NCBI GenBank assembly: GCA_914767715.1
Contig: OU612066.1
Location: 27,130,283 to 27,194,282, forward strand
Origin: Membranipora membranacea
Taxonomy: Eukaryota > Bryozoa > Gymnolaemata > Cheilostomatida > Membraniporidae
Direction: 5' to 3'
DNA: 64,000 nucleotides
Position numbers and translations under genes: made by a program. Positions within the stretch are counted from its first letter, which is position 1. Each line of letters starts with the position of its first letter. This document shows, in pieces, positions 9,901 to 20,200 of the stretch. The notes below the pieces were generated by a model. The model was not told where the DNA came from and searched no databases. It worked only from the letters and a program-made list of their open reading frames with translations.

Positions 9901-12900
9901 TGCTAGGCTCAGCTTTAAACAATTGTACACCAATGATTTTTAAGTCTATGGCAACACACGATCTTCTCTGGTTTAAAATACATAAGTACAGGTATTGAGA
10001 AATAAGGGGAAATAACTTTTAGTACTTTCAAGTCTATCTGAGAAAATTCAATTGATACGCGTACTTGTTAAGACAACTGCTGCTGTTGAAAGTAATAAAT
10101 CAATTTCAGAGTTACAATTTTTTGAAAGAATAGCTACCTTCCTTACAACCTGATAATTCTTCTTCATGCTTCCTGGTTTCTAAAATAAAAGCCAATATTG
10201 AGCATTAAATATGCTATGATCAATGATTTCAAAGGAAAGTGCATATTTGTTTTGTAGATTGATCATCCCACTATAAAATATTTCTCATATTATACACACA
10301 AACGCCAATCACAAAATCCTAATAAAGAACGGCAGTAAACTAGAGGGGGTATACTCTGGATAATTTGCTTGGCAAATATAAACTATCTAGCATTTGAACA
10401 TGTGCGCTGATTTCGAGTAGTTATCTTAATAAGTCATTGGATATACTTACAGGATTTGTGCCTGTTGCAGAACCCACCTCACATTCGTCCATTTTGGCTG
10501 TACAAAAAAGTTGAAAATTGAAATTGTTACATTGGTAAGTTAGGATTCAAAAAATAAAACAGGACACACTTCAAAGCAATTGAAAAGTTGCCTACCAAGT
10601 AACAGTTAACAGTGTGCATTAGTAATGATACTGAATACTCAAGTATGCTCATGGGCGAACATCCTACTAAGGGTAGCTCACTGAAAAACAAAGCCATAAG
10701 ACCGCTGTGTACCGAGATTGAAAGGATACACACAGATTAAAAAAAAACTCATTCTGAGCATATAAATCAAAAATGGGAAATATTTCCCCTCACCTGATAG
10801 GTTATCCAGCAAAGAGAAGATTTCATTGTTCCCGGGCATATGCGGTGTCGATCCAGGTTTGGCGAATTTCATGTGTGCATCATTGTGAAAATGCATGAAA
10901 AGACGGTCAACTGGTTTGTGAACCTGAGAGAGGTAAGACCCAAGATGGTTCGGTTCGTGTATGGAACTGACCCGTAGCAATATACAGGGGAACTTGAAGC
11001 TGGTAGGAGTCAAATCCTCTGAAAAAAAGGTATCCTGCAATCTGATGTATGCGTCATTCGATCCGTCACTTTGACTGAACTCGCGGCATTGTTTTGAGAA
11101 CTCTACATTTCCCAAAAGGTGTGAACTTGATACAAGATTGCGCGGGGTATGTATTGCAACATCAAATTCCTTTATCCTGTAACGAATACTATGACCTCCT
11201 TGTCGAGCTGGGACAATTTTCAGATTTTCATTTAGGACCACATGCTCTGCAACAGATTGCAGCCTACCATGCTTCTCAAAATTGCAGTTGGATGATATGA
11301 ATGAGGCAATTTTGGAAGATTTCCGAAATTCAGTGATACACATCCAGCTGGTGTGTGGGTTGCGATAGTTGAATGAGGCTGGAAGATTGAGCTCGTTACG
11401 ACTGCCTCTTCCCAGGATGACCAGAGTAGTTATTGAGGGTTGGCCTTTTTGCAAAAGATGCTGCTTCCTCTTAAACATCTGCGTGGTTGACAGCATGTGA
11501 ACACTGATCATCACATCATCATCTGATGCAGACACCGAACCAGAAGGGGATCGAAAATCATCAGGAAGCCAACTGGCAGACATGACCTGGTGCATGACAT
11601 CTCGAATTTCATGCGCCATCTCAGATTGGTTGGGAATCTGAAACAAAATACATTATAGGTTTACCCAGTATGCAATTTCATATCATTCCAACTATTGGTT
11701 CTGTTGTTCTGCCATTTGCTTGAGTCACATTATGTAAAACATTCCAAATGATGAAACTGTAGATGACAATGAGAATATCAAATAATATGATGTTGATGTA
11801 TAACTATACAAGTCTCCAGAGTCTAAACATTGAATATGATTGGAAACAAAAAAAAATTCAAGATGCTGAGATCAGCTGATAGCCTGTAGCTCCTGTGTAA
11901 GATTCTGCTGGCGCACTGCTACTATACCTAAAAGTCTGATGGTCAGGTGTAATATTGGCTTGACTTTGAGGATAGGGCTACAATCCTTTTTATCGACGAC
12001 CGAAAAAAATACTCACCGGTCCCAAATGTTTCAGCTCTACCACTCTGAACTGGTAAGTACTCTTCGAGAGATCTGGATGGCTGATTTTCAGAATATCCCA
12101 GGCAACATGAATTGTGAATAGTGTTGCTTCTAGATTACTAGTCAATATGTCTTCATTAAGTTGAGAAGTTATTCCACCTTCTACAACCCACTCATCTTTT
12201 GTGCGATACTGTGACCCTTTCAGTGTGAGTGCGGCACTTAACTTTCTACTGTACATCTGAATTGCATTAACTTTAAGAGCTAGACCAGTCCTCCCCTGAA
12301 TGCGGTCACTTCCAACAAAAGAGCCTTCTACAAGATAGACATTTTTCGTCATCTCCCCACCGTTACGTAGGGTCAGGCAGATGACGGCAGTTACAATGTC
12401 AGACGGTTCAAAATCATGGCACTCTTCTTCATGTTCACGCAGCGCGTTGAAGATTTCATAATAAGACTCTTTCAGTTTGCGACATGACGCCCCATCAACT
12501 TTATAAACCTGCAAGCAAACAAACTATTGGTCATCCATCAAAAATAAATAATTTAATATCGTATATTTGTTTCTTGACAATACCAAAAGCCAAACCTGAT
12601 GGAAGAACGAGAAGTTTTTTTAAGACAGAATGTGGCAGGTCCTATAACCAGGGATGGATTAAAAGTGGGCCAACCTAGTTCCCAAAAAGATCACCTCCCT
12701 CCCAATCTACTGCTACCTGGTGTGAAGCAAAATTGATGAAACAAAACCACTATTATGTAATGAATCCCATGAGATGGCTTTGCCATGACAGTCCTTACTA
12801 TAGTGATATTTATCTGCCACAGAAAAGAGTGAGTGAGTGAGGTTGTACAAAGTAGGTAACTCGGTTTGTGAAATCAGAGCTCATAATGTTGCCTTTCCCC

Positions 12901-13360
12901 GAGAATCGACCTGAAATGCAATAGACTGCCTCTCTTTAGCCCTTTGTATCTTACATTACCGTCACCAACCGCTATCATGCACTAACATGGAAGCCCGTTC
13001 ATTATTTTCACAACGTTCTCATCGATATAATAGACTACACCACATTTTCTATATCATATTGTGATATTCAAAATGTGGTTGGTGGGAAAAAAAATTCTAG
13101 TGTAGTGTAATCGAGACTCTGTACTGGGAGAAATGTCCTGAAGGATCTTTTGGGTCTTACAATGCTCAGTGAGGAGGTTTTTAATCGTATCAATAAGCAA
13201 GGGGTGTATCTTCTCTACTTACAAATTCCCTCTTTATAAATATCTTTTGACAAAGTTCCCTAGCAAATAACCACGACAATGTAAGATAAATTTAAACACT
13301 TACCCGTGCTGCTGGTGCTGCTGCTTCCATAGAACACTTCCAACGCGCGGGGGGGCTCAT
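3950..13360 (-). CDS. Unrecognised multi-exon gene with a modular exon-array tail (3' end beyond the window)
   Basis: Exons in transcription order: 13304-13360 (ATG at 13360, begins MSPPARWK), 12017-12508, 10794-11637, 10451-10497, 8194-8250, 7402-7453, 6218-6282, 5816-5893, 5072-5123 and 3950-4083. Every junction is GT-AG and the phase is kept throughout. The first three exons encode about 464 aa of mixed alpha/beta character with no motif I recognise, no signal peptide and no clear membrane segment. The tail is hydrophilic and acidic; the 3950-4083 exon carries a D/E/S run (VGDDDSEDDDSA). Downstream small exons fall into three repeated types, described separately. No stop codon is reached, so the gene continues past the left edge. 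The function is unknown. An immune adaptor or a scaffold with a variable tail is possible, but nothing in the sequence decides this. Confidence 0.65.
4647..4671. repeat. Short hairpin
   Basis: CCCACGACT and AGTCGTGGG form a 9-bp stem around a 7-base loop, in an intron just beyond an A-rich run at 4598-4632. No function can be assigned. Confidence 0.6.
7830..7984 (+). mobile_element. tRNA-derived SINE, copy 1
   Basis: A tRNA-like head contains CTTGCTATTCACT and a good B box (GGGTTCAAGTCCCC). It is followed by a non-tRNA body with TTGTTCCTGCCCCCAGA and GGTGTATACCTC. The same head and body occur in reverse orientation at 32512-32662, which defines a family. Internal pol III box spacing fits a type II (Ser/Leu-like) tRNA ancestor. 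It lies in an intron between the type C exon 7402-7453 and the type B exon 8194-8250. Confidence 0.65.
8451..9450. mobile_element. 1-kb foldback element, copy 2
   Basis: Second copy of the element at 86-1096, carried by the segmental duplication. The ends are better preserved here: CTTGTCACGCGG on the left and CCACGTGACAAG on the right. Arms of about 250 bp flank a roughly 480-bp centre with no recognisable gene. Because both copies sit at the same relative place, the insertion predates the duplication. Confidence 0.75.
9655..10179 (-). CDS. Candidate alternative exon pair, copy 2
   Basis: Two small exons lie in the right-hand copy of the duplicated segment: 10138-10179 (42 bp, TRKHEEELSGCKE) and 9655-9689 (35 bp, DLTVGEAEEQRM). 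Both have GT-AG borders. In phase they fit directly after the 10794-11637 exon, which leaves one base, and they rejoin the type B exon at 8194-8250 in phase 0. Used this way they would replace the type A exon 10451-10497. If placed after that A exon instead, the second exon opens on a TAA stop. Mutually exclusive use is therefore the simplest reading, but there is no transcript evidence. Confidence 0.4.
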
Positions 13361-14040
13361 TGTTGCTGATCTATGAGAGCAGTGAAAATTAGCCTCATAT
13401 GTAGTGTCAAATTGGTTGAAGTCCAGGAAGCGCACTAGTATGTTACTACGTAATAGTCTGAAATGAATCACTCTTCATGTGTGTCAAGTGGTATAGTTGT
13501 ATAAGAGTGGAGAGATAAGAAAGCTTGTGCGCTAGCAGGCAGTTAGCAGCAATACTAATAAACTCGATACTGGACGCTTATCTAAGCTAAAATTATTTTA
13601 TGCTTGATTGAGCACCACTCGCAGCTTTTATCTAGAGCAAGTTTGTTCCCTCTGTGGTGGCGGAGTTAGATTTACAACAGTCGGTTATCGAGGCGCGTAG
13701 TCACTCCAGCGTCTAACCACCTCTGCTTCTCTTAAGTTCCATTCCTATAAACACAGATATTGTTGCGAACAAATTTTATGTATGGCAATCCTGGCCATGT
13801 ATGCCAGGACTAGCCAACACTTCACTGTCATAACATCACATTCTACAGGCACAGGTGTGGGAAATGCAATGTTGAAGAAATAATATCATAACTCATTTGG
13901 TATTATTTGGCCTTCCATTCCAATTGAAGCCCAATAGCATAAATACATTTATCTTATGTAGGGCAAATAAGGGGAATTCAACCAACTTTTGTTGATGGTA
14001 GAGCGAAACTTAAAAAATAAGAATTGAATAATTATCAAAA
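13361..14040. other. Upstream region of the unrecognised gene
   Basis: This 680-bp stretch precedes the first exon of the minus-strand gene and must hold its promoter. I see no clear TATA box, tRNA or ORF. A 5S-like sequence begins immediately beyond it. Confidence 0.4.
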
Positions 14041-14156
14041 CTTTACAGCACCCTATACCCAGGCGGTCACCCATCCAAGTACTAACTGGGCTCGACGTTG
14101 CTTAGCTTCAGTGATCGGACGAGATGTGGCGTTTTCAACGTGATAAGGCCGTAGAC
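14041..14156 (-). rRNA. 5S rRNA-like gene
   Basis: Read on the minus strand, the sequence starts GTCTACGGCC and ends at CTGTAAAG, followed by a T run (TTTT) as a pol III stop. The internal control region is close to animal 5S: AAGCTAAGCAACGTCGAG for box A, and TTAGTACTTGGATGGGTGAC followed by CGCCTGGG for box C. Length is about 116 bases against the usual 119-121, and the terminal stem pairs imperfectly. It may be a dispersed functional copy or a slightly decayed one. A 5S-headed SINE is less likely, as the T run directly follows. Confidence 0.8.
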
Positions 14157-14285
14157 AATTGCTGACATTAATATTAGCTATTTTATGCTTGGATTCAGAA
14201 ATTTAAAAACAGGGGCAGCAACTCTTTTTTCCAAGTGTCTAATTTCTGTCTGATGGCACTTTAAATGATTTTCATCTTTCTGCTA

Positions 14286-16193
14286 TTAAACCACTAGGTG
14301 GTTCAATATTACTTATGCATCACATTATTCTCTGATTCTTTACCTCCGTAATGATATGCTTCTTAAAAAAATTGATCCACTCTAAGTGCATTATATATCT
14401 AACGCAGTAGAGGCCTTCCTAAAAACGCTCGCATAAAATTAACGCTGAAAAGGGTGTGATATTTGACGTCACAGAGCTGTTAGTGCGCTGTGTTGATAGA
14501 AATTATTCAACAACTTTAGCTAAATAGGTCACGCATCAACATCTTTGTTGACTACACACAGTATCCTAGTGGATGCGGTTTTGTCTACATGGCCGATGTT
14601 TTATAATCTTTGACAAGGCTCTCCCCACATAAATTATCACATTGCTGTCAAAACAAACATTATTGTGGCTCATGATAAATTACCTCATAGATGATTGCAA
14701 AATATGCTCATCGTATAAACATCCATAACGGGAATGATACAAGCCCCAATTCACAGAGCCAGAGCCAAAGCCAGAGTTTATTAGCTACGATCAATTTGTC
14801 TAACATTACTCAACACACATTATTAAATTCACGATCCTTAGTTTTGTGCAAAATATTTCAATGGCAATGTCGTCAGATAACTGATGTTATCTAAGTGACA
14901 GATCTGTTGATTCAGAGAATGAAGCTTCTGGGGCCATTCTAGAGGAATAGGGCAGGCAACTGATGGTGAAGGAATAGGTTTCTTCCCAAGAACTGACCGT
15001 GGAAGACATGCATGTAGAGGTAGGCTTGTTTCTCAAGCAGAAAGACAATAATATTTCAGTGGACATTACAATAATTGATGACAAATGGATTTTGATTTAC
15101 ATAATCAGCAAAAATTTGTGTAAATAAAATTGTGGTTGATTTTCTGGCTATTTAAACAAATAAAAAGAATCTTTGTCACAGTTAGCCGCAGCACAGTATT
15201 TTTGGATTTACCTCGGCACGCCATCTACCCAGAACATTATTTAGAACTTTATCATTACATAGAATATTTGTCTGCTGATAAAGTTGGATCAATTAAAAAT
15301 CTCCAAATATAAATATACAATGGATGGCAAACAGCAGGTCCTCACCGAAAGTTTTTAGTAAAGTTCATATTATTATACATAACGGCACGCAGGCATACTG
15401 ATAAGCTTGTCAGTTTCAAGAATGTGAGAACAGTAACACAGTTAATGTCTAAAGCTTTATCTAAAGTCTAAAGCTAAAACAAATTGGAATGCTAAGGTCT
15501 AAAAATTCTTGATCTCCTTTCCGTCGTCGCCCTTTGTTCACCAACTTTGTGCAGCCGATGACTCAGCTATCGCTCGATTATTTTATTATCTGACCTGCGT
15601 CTTACCTCAGTTTATAGCATGTGTCATTTATTCTCAATCGAACACACACACCGCCGTGCTTGTTGTAGTATAAAATTCCAAGTTTGTTTACTTAGCCAGT
15701 GGATTTCAGTGGAGTATTGTACCCAATGGGGGCCTTTCATAGAATACCTTACGCCACACAATATAGCCTTAGTTCAGTGCTCTGTGTTGACCTACATTTG
15801 CAGAAATCACACAAATAAGCTGACTTTTTAGACCATCATATCTCAAATTTGGGGATGGGGATGCCAGTGCCCTTCCATGAGGTTGCAATTGAGATGTGGA
15901 TGCAAAGGCTCATAGTGGAAGATGAAAATCAGCACCATGGATTTTCTGCTGTATTGAATACAAGATAGCTCTGTTTGTTTTGATTTTACAATAGGCTGAT
16001 CACTCAAACAGCTCTCTGACGTCACAAAACGTTAGTCTGGCTTGATGTGAGCGTTTTCGGGAAGGCCTCTACTGGGATAGATATAAAATGCACTAAGAGT
16101 GGACCAATTTTCTAAAGAAGCACATCATTACGGAGCTGAAGAATCAGAGAATAATTTGATGCATGAATAAAATTGAGCCACCTAGTTGTTTAA
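14286..16193. mobile_element. 1.9-kb DNA transposon with ~150-bp inverted ends and TTAA flanks
   Basis: The left arm (14290 to about 14440) matches the right arm (about 16045-16189) in reverse complement. Termini read ACCACTAGGTGGTT and ACAACTAGGTGGCT, and both are bordered by TTAA (14286-14289 and 16190-16193). TTAA target sites are typical of piggyBac and Kolobok families. The 1.6-kb centre has only broken short frames. One plus-strand segment near 14896-14945 reads SDRSVDSENEASGAILEE before a stop, like a decayed transposase start. No catalytic domain is recognisable. It lies between genes. Confidence 0.75.
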
Positions 16194-17274
16194 TGAATCA
16201 GTGACCATGAACTCGATTTGAGTAGCGTATCATTGGTATTAAGGCAACAATCAACTGAATAAAACATCACCTTCAGCTACATTGCTTAGCATTCTGTTGG
16301 ACTACACGCCACACCACAGCGAAAAACTCAACTGGCCAGGAAGAAGGCAGCGAGTAGTAGTATGTAAAGGTAAGTTTCTTTAATAAATTAAATCAACATC
16401 AGCATCAACGGTAACCATATCACAGGACTGGACCGCAGTTTGGGGGGGGGGGGGATTCAGGGGGACGCTGAGCCATTCAAAACTTTCTTAGTGTTGGTGT
16501 ATGATTTGTTATTTGGTTGACAGGTGCGAAAGTACTTGGTTCTGGCGCACCAGCAACAAATATCTTTCAAAGATATTAAGATATTTCGAATGCATAGAAC
16601 TATATACTGTCACCGATCTCCACCCAGAAGAGCCTTTGTGATTGCTCTGCAAATTGAACTTTATTATCTAGTATCATCTTTAAAATACTCTTGATAGAAA
16701 TATTGAGTAGGTTTGTATTCCCCCTGGTTTGAAGCAAGTCTCGGAGTCATATTTTTATGTTGCATGATGGACAACTGTGTCACATCCCTTACATTGTGTA
16801 CTACAAGGTGTTGATGATAAGTGGTCCATCAGTATGTTAATGTATAATAGGGATCAAATTATATCCTTGATCGATGAAATTAAAAACTTCTGTTCAATCT
16901 GTCACTAAACATGACTAGCAATTAATGTGAATTTCTATCATCTTTAGTTTAAGAAGCGAAGCTAAAAAATTGATGAATGAAATGGGATATGTGGAGTTAT
17001 ATATGCTTCAAAATGCAACAAGCTCAAGATTCAGCGATGAAAAAAATCCTTTGACATAACTTTATCTGTTTAATTCTATCGGGCCATGGATAGAGATGTT
17101 AGTTACAAGTCCTCAAAATTGTATTTTAATTATGACTTTTTGGCAAAAAGCGTTCTATGGTCTGAATATTGAAGCATCGCTGAAGTAATAGAGGGTGTAA
17201 TAAGCAGCATAAGCCAACCCAAACTATCAGCCTTCCCTAATTGTCTTGCTATCTCTTTTTCGTCTTTGGATTGA
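16194..17274. other. Downstream region of ALG6
   Basis: This stretch holds the probable 3' UTR of the minus-strand ALG6 gene and intergenic DNA. A minus-strand AATAAA lies at about 16660-16665. A G12 run sits at about 16441. No ORF or RNA gene is supported. Confidence 0.4.
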
Positions 17275-20200
17275 CTATAAAGTTTTCTTGAGAGGTTTAT
17301 CAGCGCCTGCATCTGGGTGTAGATGAAGGATCCTGTAGTTTAGATACAGGTAGTATAGTACAAAGTGTGCACATGATACCAGAGAGATCAGGACAGGCCA
17401 TAGATCTGGTAGTCTGGTGGGCGGAGTTAGTATGGCAGCACAAAAAGTCAGCGCTATCATCACCAAACCAGACCCCAACATCTGCAAACACAAATAACCG
17501 CTGTAAAGTAATCAGCGCAGCCGAATACTGTAAGTATGAACCCTAGCAGGTGCAAGTTATGTTTTATACGAGGTAAATAAATGGGGGAGGTGGCAGTGCT
17601 AGATATCATGTTCAGTCATTGGGTCTTAGTGCAGAGGCACTTGGTTGTGGCTTACTGATAACAGAATAACAATATAGAAGATAAAAATAGACTGTCACAG
17701 TATCATGTTTGAACAGCTTGAACTCGTTTGGCTAGACTACCTATCATTGCACAATTATGAGTAGGCTTGGTAAAGAGCTGATAAAACTATGTACGCAAAC
17801 AGAAATATTTACGTCACTCACTGATAAAAATCCGATCAAGCTTGTCATAAACCTCAGGTTAACTGGGACAATGTCACATTTGAAGGCCAGCAAGTGGGAA
17901 CGAGGCCAAAGGCAATCCATATGCCAATGATGTTTGTAACTCAGCACTAAACATGCTAAAATTTCAAGCCTTTGCCAAATGCACCATTGCTAAGACAATT
18001 TGGCAGACAGAGTAACTTCATGGCCTGGCCTAGCCTGAGGTAGTGGTTGGATGAAAAAGAAACAAATGGTTTGATTTCATCTTATTTATGTAGAAAGATA
18101 CACATCACTTAGAACGGTAAAGCGGCGTCGTACGACAGAGCAACGTTAAAATGCTAAATAGCAGCCAGGAACCCATTCTTCATCTTAACCACCAGAGTTG
18201 GCTTGGCTTTTAAATTATGTCAGCTTGAAAAACGCAGATTCAATTTGAGATAATAATCCTAATTTTTCACCGCACAATCCTTCTATCTTTCGAAAGACAA
18301 ATAGCTAACAACATACCAGAAATTGGCACAGTGCCTTTGTTGACCCCTCTCATGTTTCAGTGGTTTAGAATGATACCGATACTGATTTGGTAGCAAAGCT
18401 GATTGTTGAGAGTTTGCACCATAATATATAAGTACATTCTTGGTTTATTCACAGACAACAAAAGAGAGAAAATAAGTTGAGCCGATATTTCCTCTCAGGA
18501 ATTGCTACTAATACTAATCACATAGTGTGTGTATTCAAGCGGCCTCTGCGATGGAGGCAATCAAATAAGTGATCCACCAAAGAAGTAACCAATTCTACTA
18601 CTATACTACTACTACTACTACTACTACACATGCATTATACCCACCATCAGTTGTTGAGCTAGACTGTTTTGAATTTTATCTTCATACAGGAATACCATCA
18701 GCAGCAGGAGAAAGAGACTGGTACTAATTGATGGTAGGAGTAATCCATCCTTAATCAGCAGGGGTAGCATGCTGTAGAAAGAAATAGGACACAAAACTAA
18801 TTAAGTTTTATGGGATGGGCTACTCATTTAACCTGTACAAATATATGCTCAAATTCTCAATCTTTGGTGCAGGTCACTGTGATAATAATATAATGTCACC
18901 AACGGCGACCAGAGTTTAGCAACATGAGCTATGTAAACACATTCATCTCATATTAAATGGTTGGCGGTCAAAGAAATTGCTCAAACACCTAACCTTCCTA
19001 TCTCACAGCCAAAGCTGAAATTGCAATGCAATCATAGAATTTTAAAGGAGATCATAGAACAAAGTGCTGCCTTGACTATATGGCATATCCTGCCACCCCT
19101 GACAGATATGAAAAGACAGAGATCTTCTATGTCATATCTGAAGGAGAATCCCAAAGATTAAGAAAACAGACTTGAGTATTCTAACAATGCAACATTCTTC
19201 CGCTTTCTTGACGTCATTCTCTCCGGGATGATCTTTAACACATATTACAAGACTTGGGCTTTGTAAGAAATGAGGAGGTGCTTTGTTTGTTGTAGATCCC
19301 TGAGAAATGTTTCTTGTATTGTTCAACTCGGCTCAGAGTGCATAACTCATAGGAACTGCCATGTAAAAAATGTAAGCAAAGACCTTATTTGGCCTGACAT
19401 CTTACCATAGTGTGAGAGCCTATACGATCACAAAAAAAACTAAATTGCATATAACATAGCTTACAAAAGTAAGGGTATCTTTTGAAATTCAAGAATTGTA
19501 CCCTTGAAAGCGATTTCATACGTTAACAGAGAACTGGAACCGAACGTGTGCGTGATGGTATAGGCATTGTATGATGTCAGGTCGAAAGATGGCGTTGCTT
19601 ACCATAATTCTACACCGAGACCCCCCCCCCTCAGAATTAGGATCTCGGACCAGGTATAAATGATATATGGGAATGTCTTCTCTATTAATTTTCCCAACCC
19701 ACAGGGATCAGCAAGCAGTGAGGCACCCCTACTTATTCACACAATTATTCTGAGCAATTAAAGCTTGAATACTATATCGATAACATTAAATACCTGAACA
19801 CAGAGGTGAGGGAAAACGATAAGACTAGAAAGGGCTCCTCATCTGTCAGTAAAAGCAGTGATCTGCAAATATATGAAAATAGGGCTTCAGACTTAAAGAC
19901 TTACTTTGAGGCTGCTATTTTATATCACATCTTATTCTCCATATTTAATTCTATAATGTGAGCAATTTACAGCAGTAGAATCCAAATATTGAGGAAGTTA
20001 TGGTCTCTCAAACTTTCTAGGTGATGGCAGTCAATCGGCATTAAGAATCAGCGGGCACACCTTGTGGGACGTCACAACGCATCATACTTATTATGGGTTA
20101 TTATACTAATAATTCCATAGATAAGATGATGATCAAAATTCAGTCCTAGATGGGACTCGAACCCAGGTTTTGAAAACCACCAGGCAACGCCGCTACCATC

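Larger units (their letters stand above)
8368..10300. repeat. Segmental duplication, copy 2 (partner 1-1860)
   Basis: Direct repeat of the first 1.86 kb, about 8.4 kb further on. The extra block at about 9694-9770, a purine/pyrimidine-skewed stretch, is absent from copy 1. It supplies a long pyrimidine tract, read on the minus strand, just before the acceptor of exon 9655-9689. Homology fades near 10300, where the flanks diverge. High similarity over introns suggests a recent duplication or gene conversion. Confidence 0.9.
3950..10497 (-). repeat. Three-exon module array (types A, B, C) within the unrecognised gene
   Basis: The small exons recur in the order A-B-C. Type A exons enter after one base of a codon and leave in phase 0: 10451-10497, 6218-6282 and 3950-4083. 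Type B exons are phase 0 to 0: 8194-8250 (DLNPSQQS) and 5816-5893 (RLNPSSSR). Type C exons are phase 0 to 1 and both exactly 52 bp: 7402-7453 (IYEGYVSDSEYGFG) and 5072-5123 (YYEECFSDSGISFG). The B pair and the C pair are clearly related in sequence; the A exons share only phase and position. This is what tandem duplication of a three-exon block followed by divergence would leave. Any whole number of modules keeps the frame. Confidence 0.6.

Noticed and set aside
17616-17650. TTGGGTCTTAGTGCAGAGGC resembles the start of the LINE fragment at about 20880
   Set aside because: The similarity is about 20 bases only, too short to call a second LINE copy.
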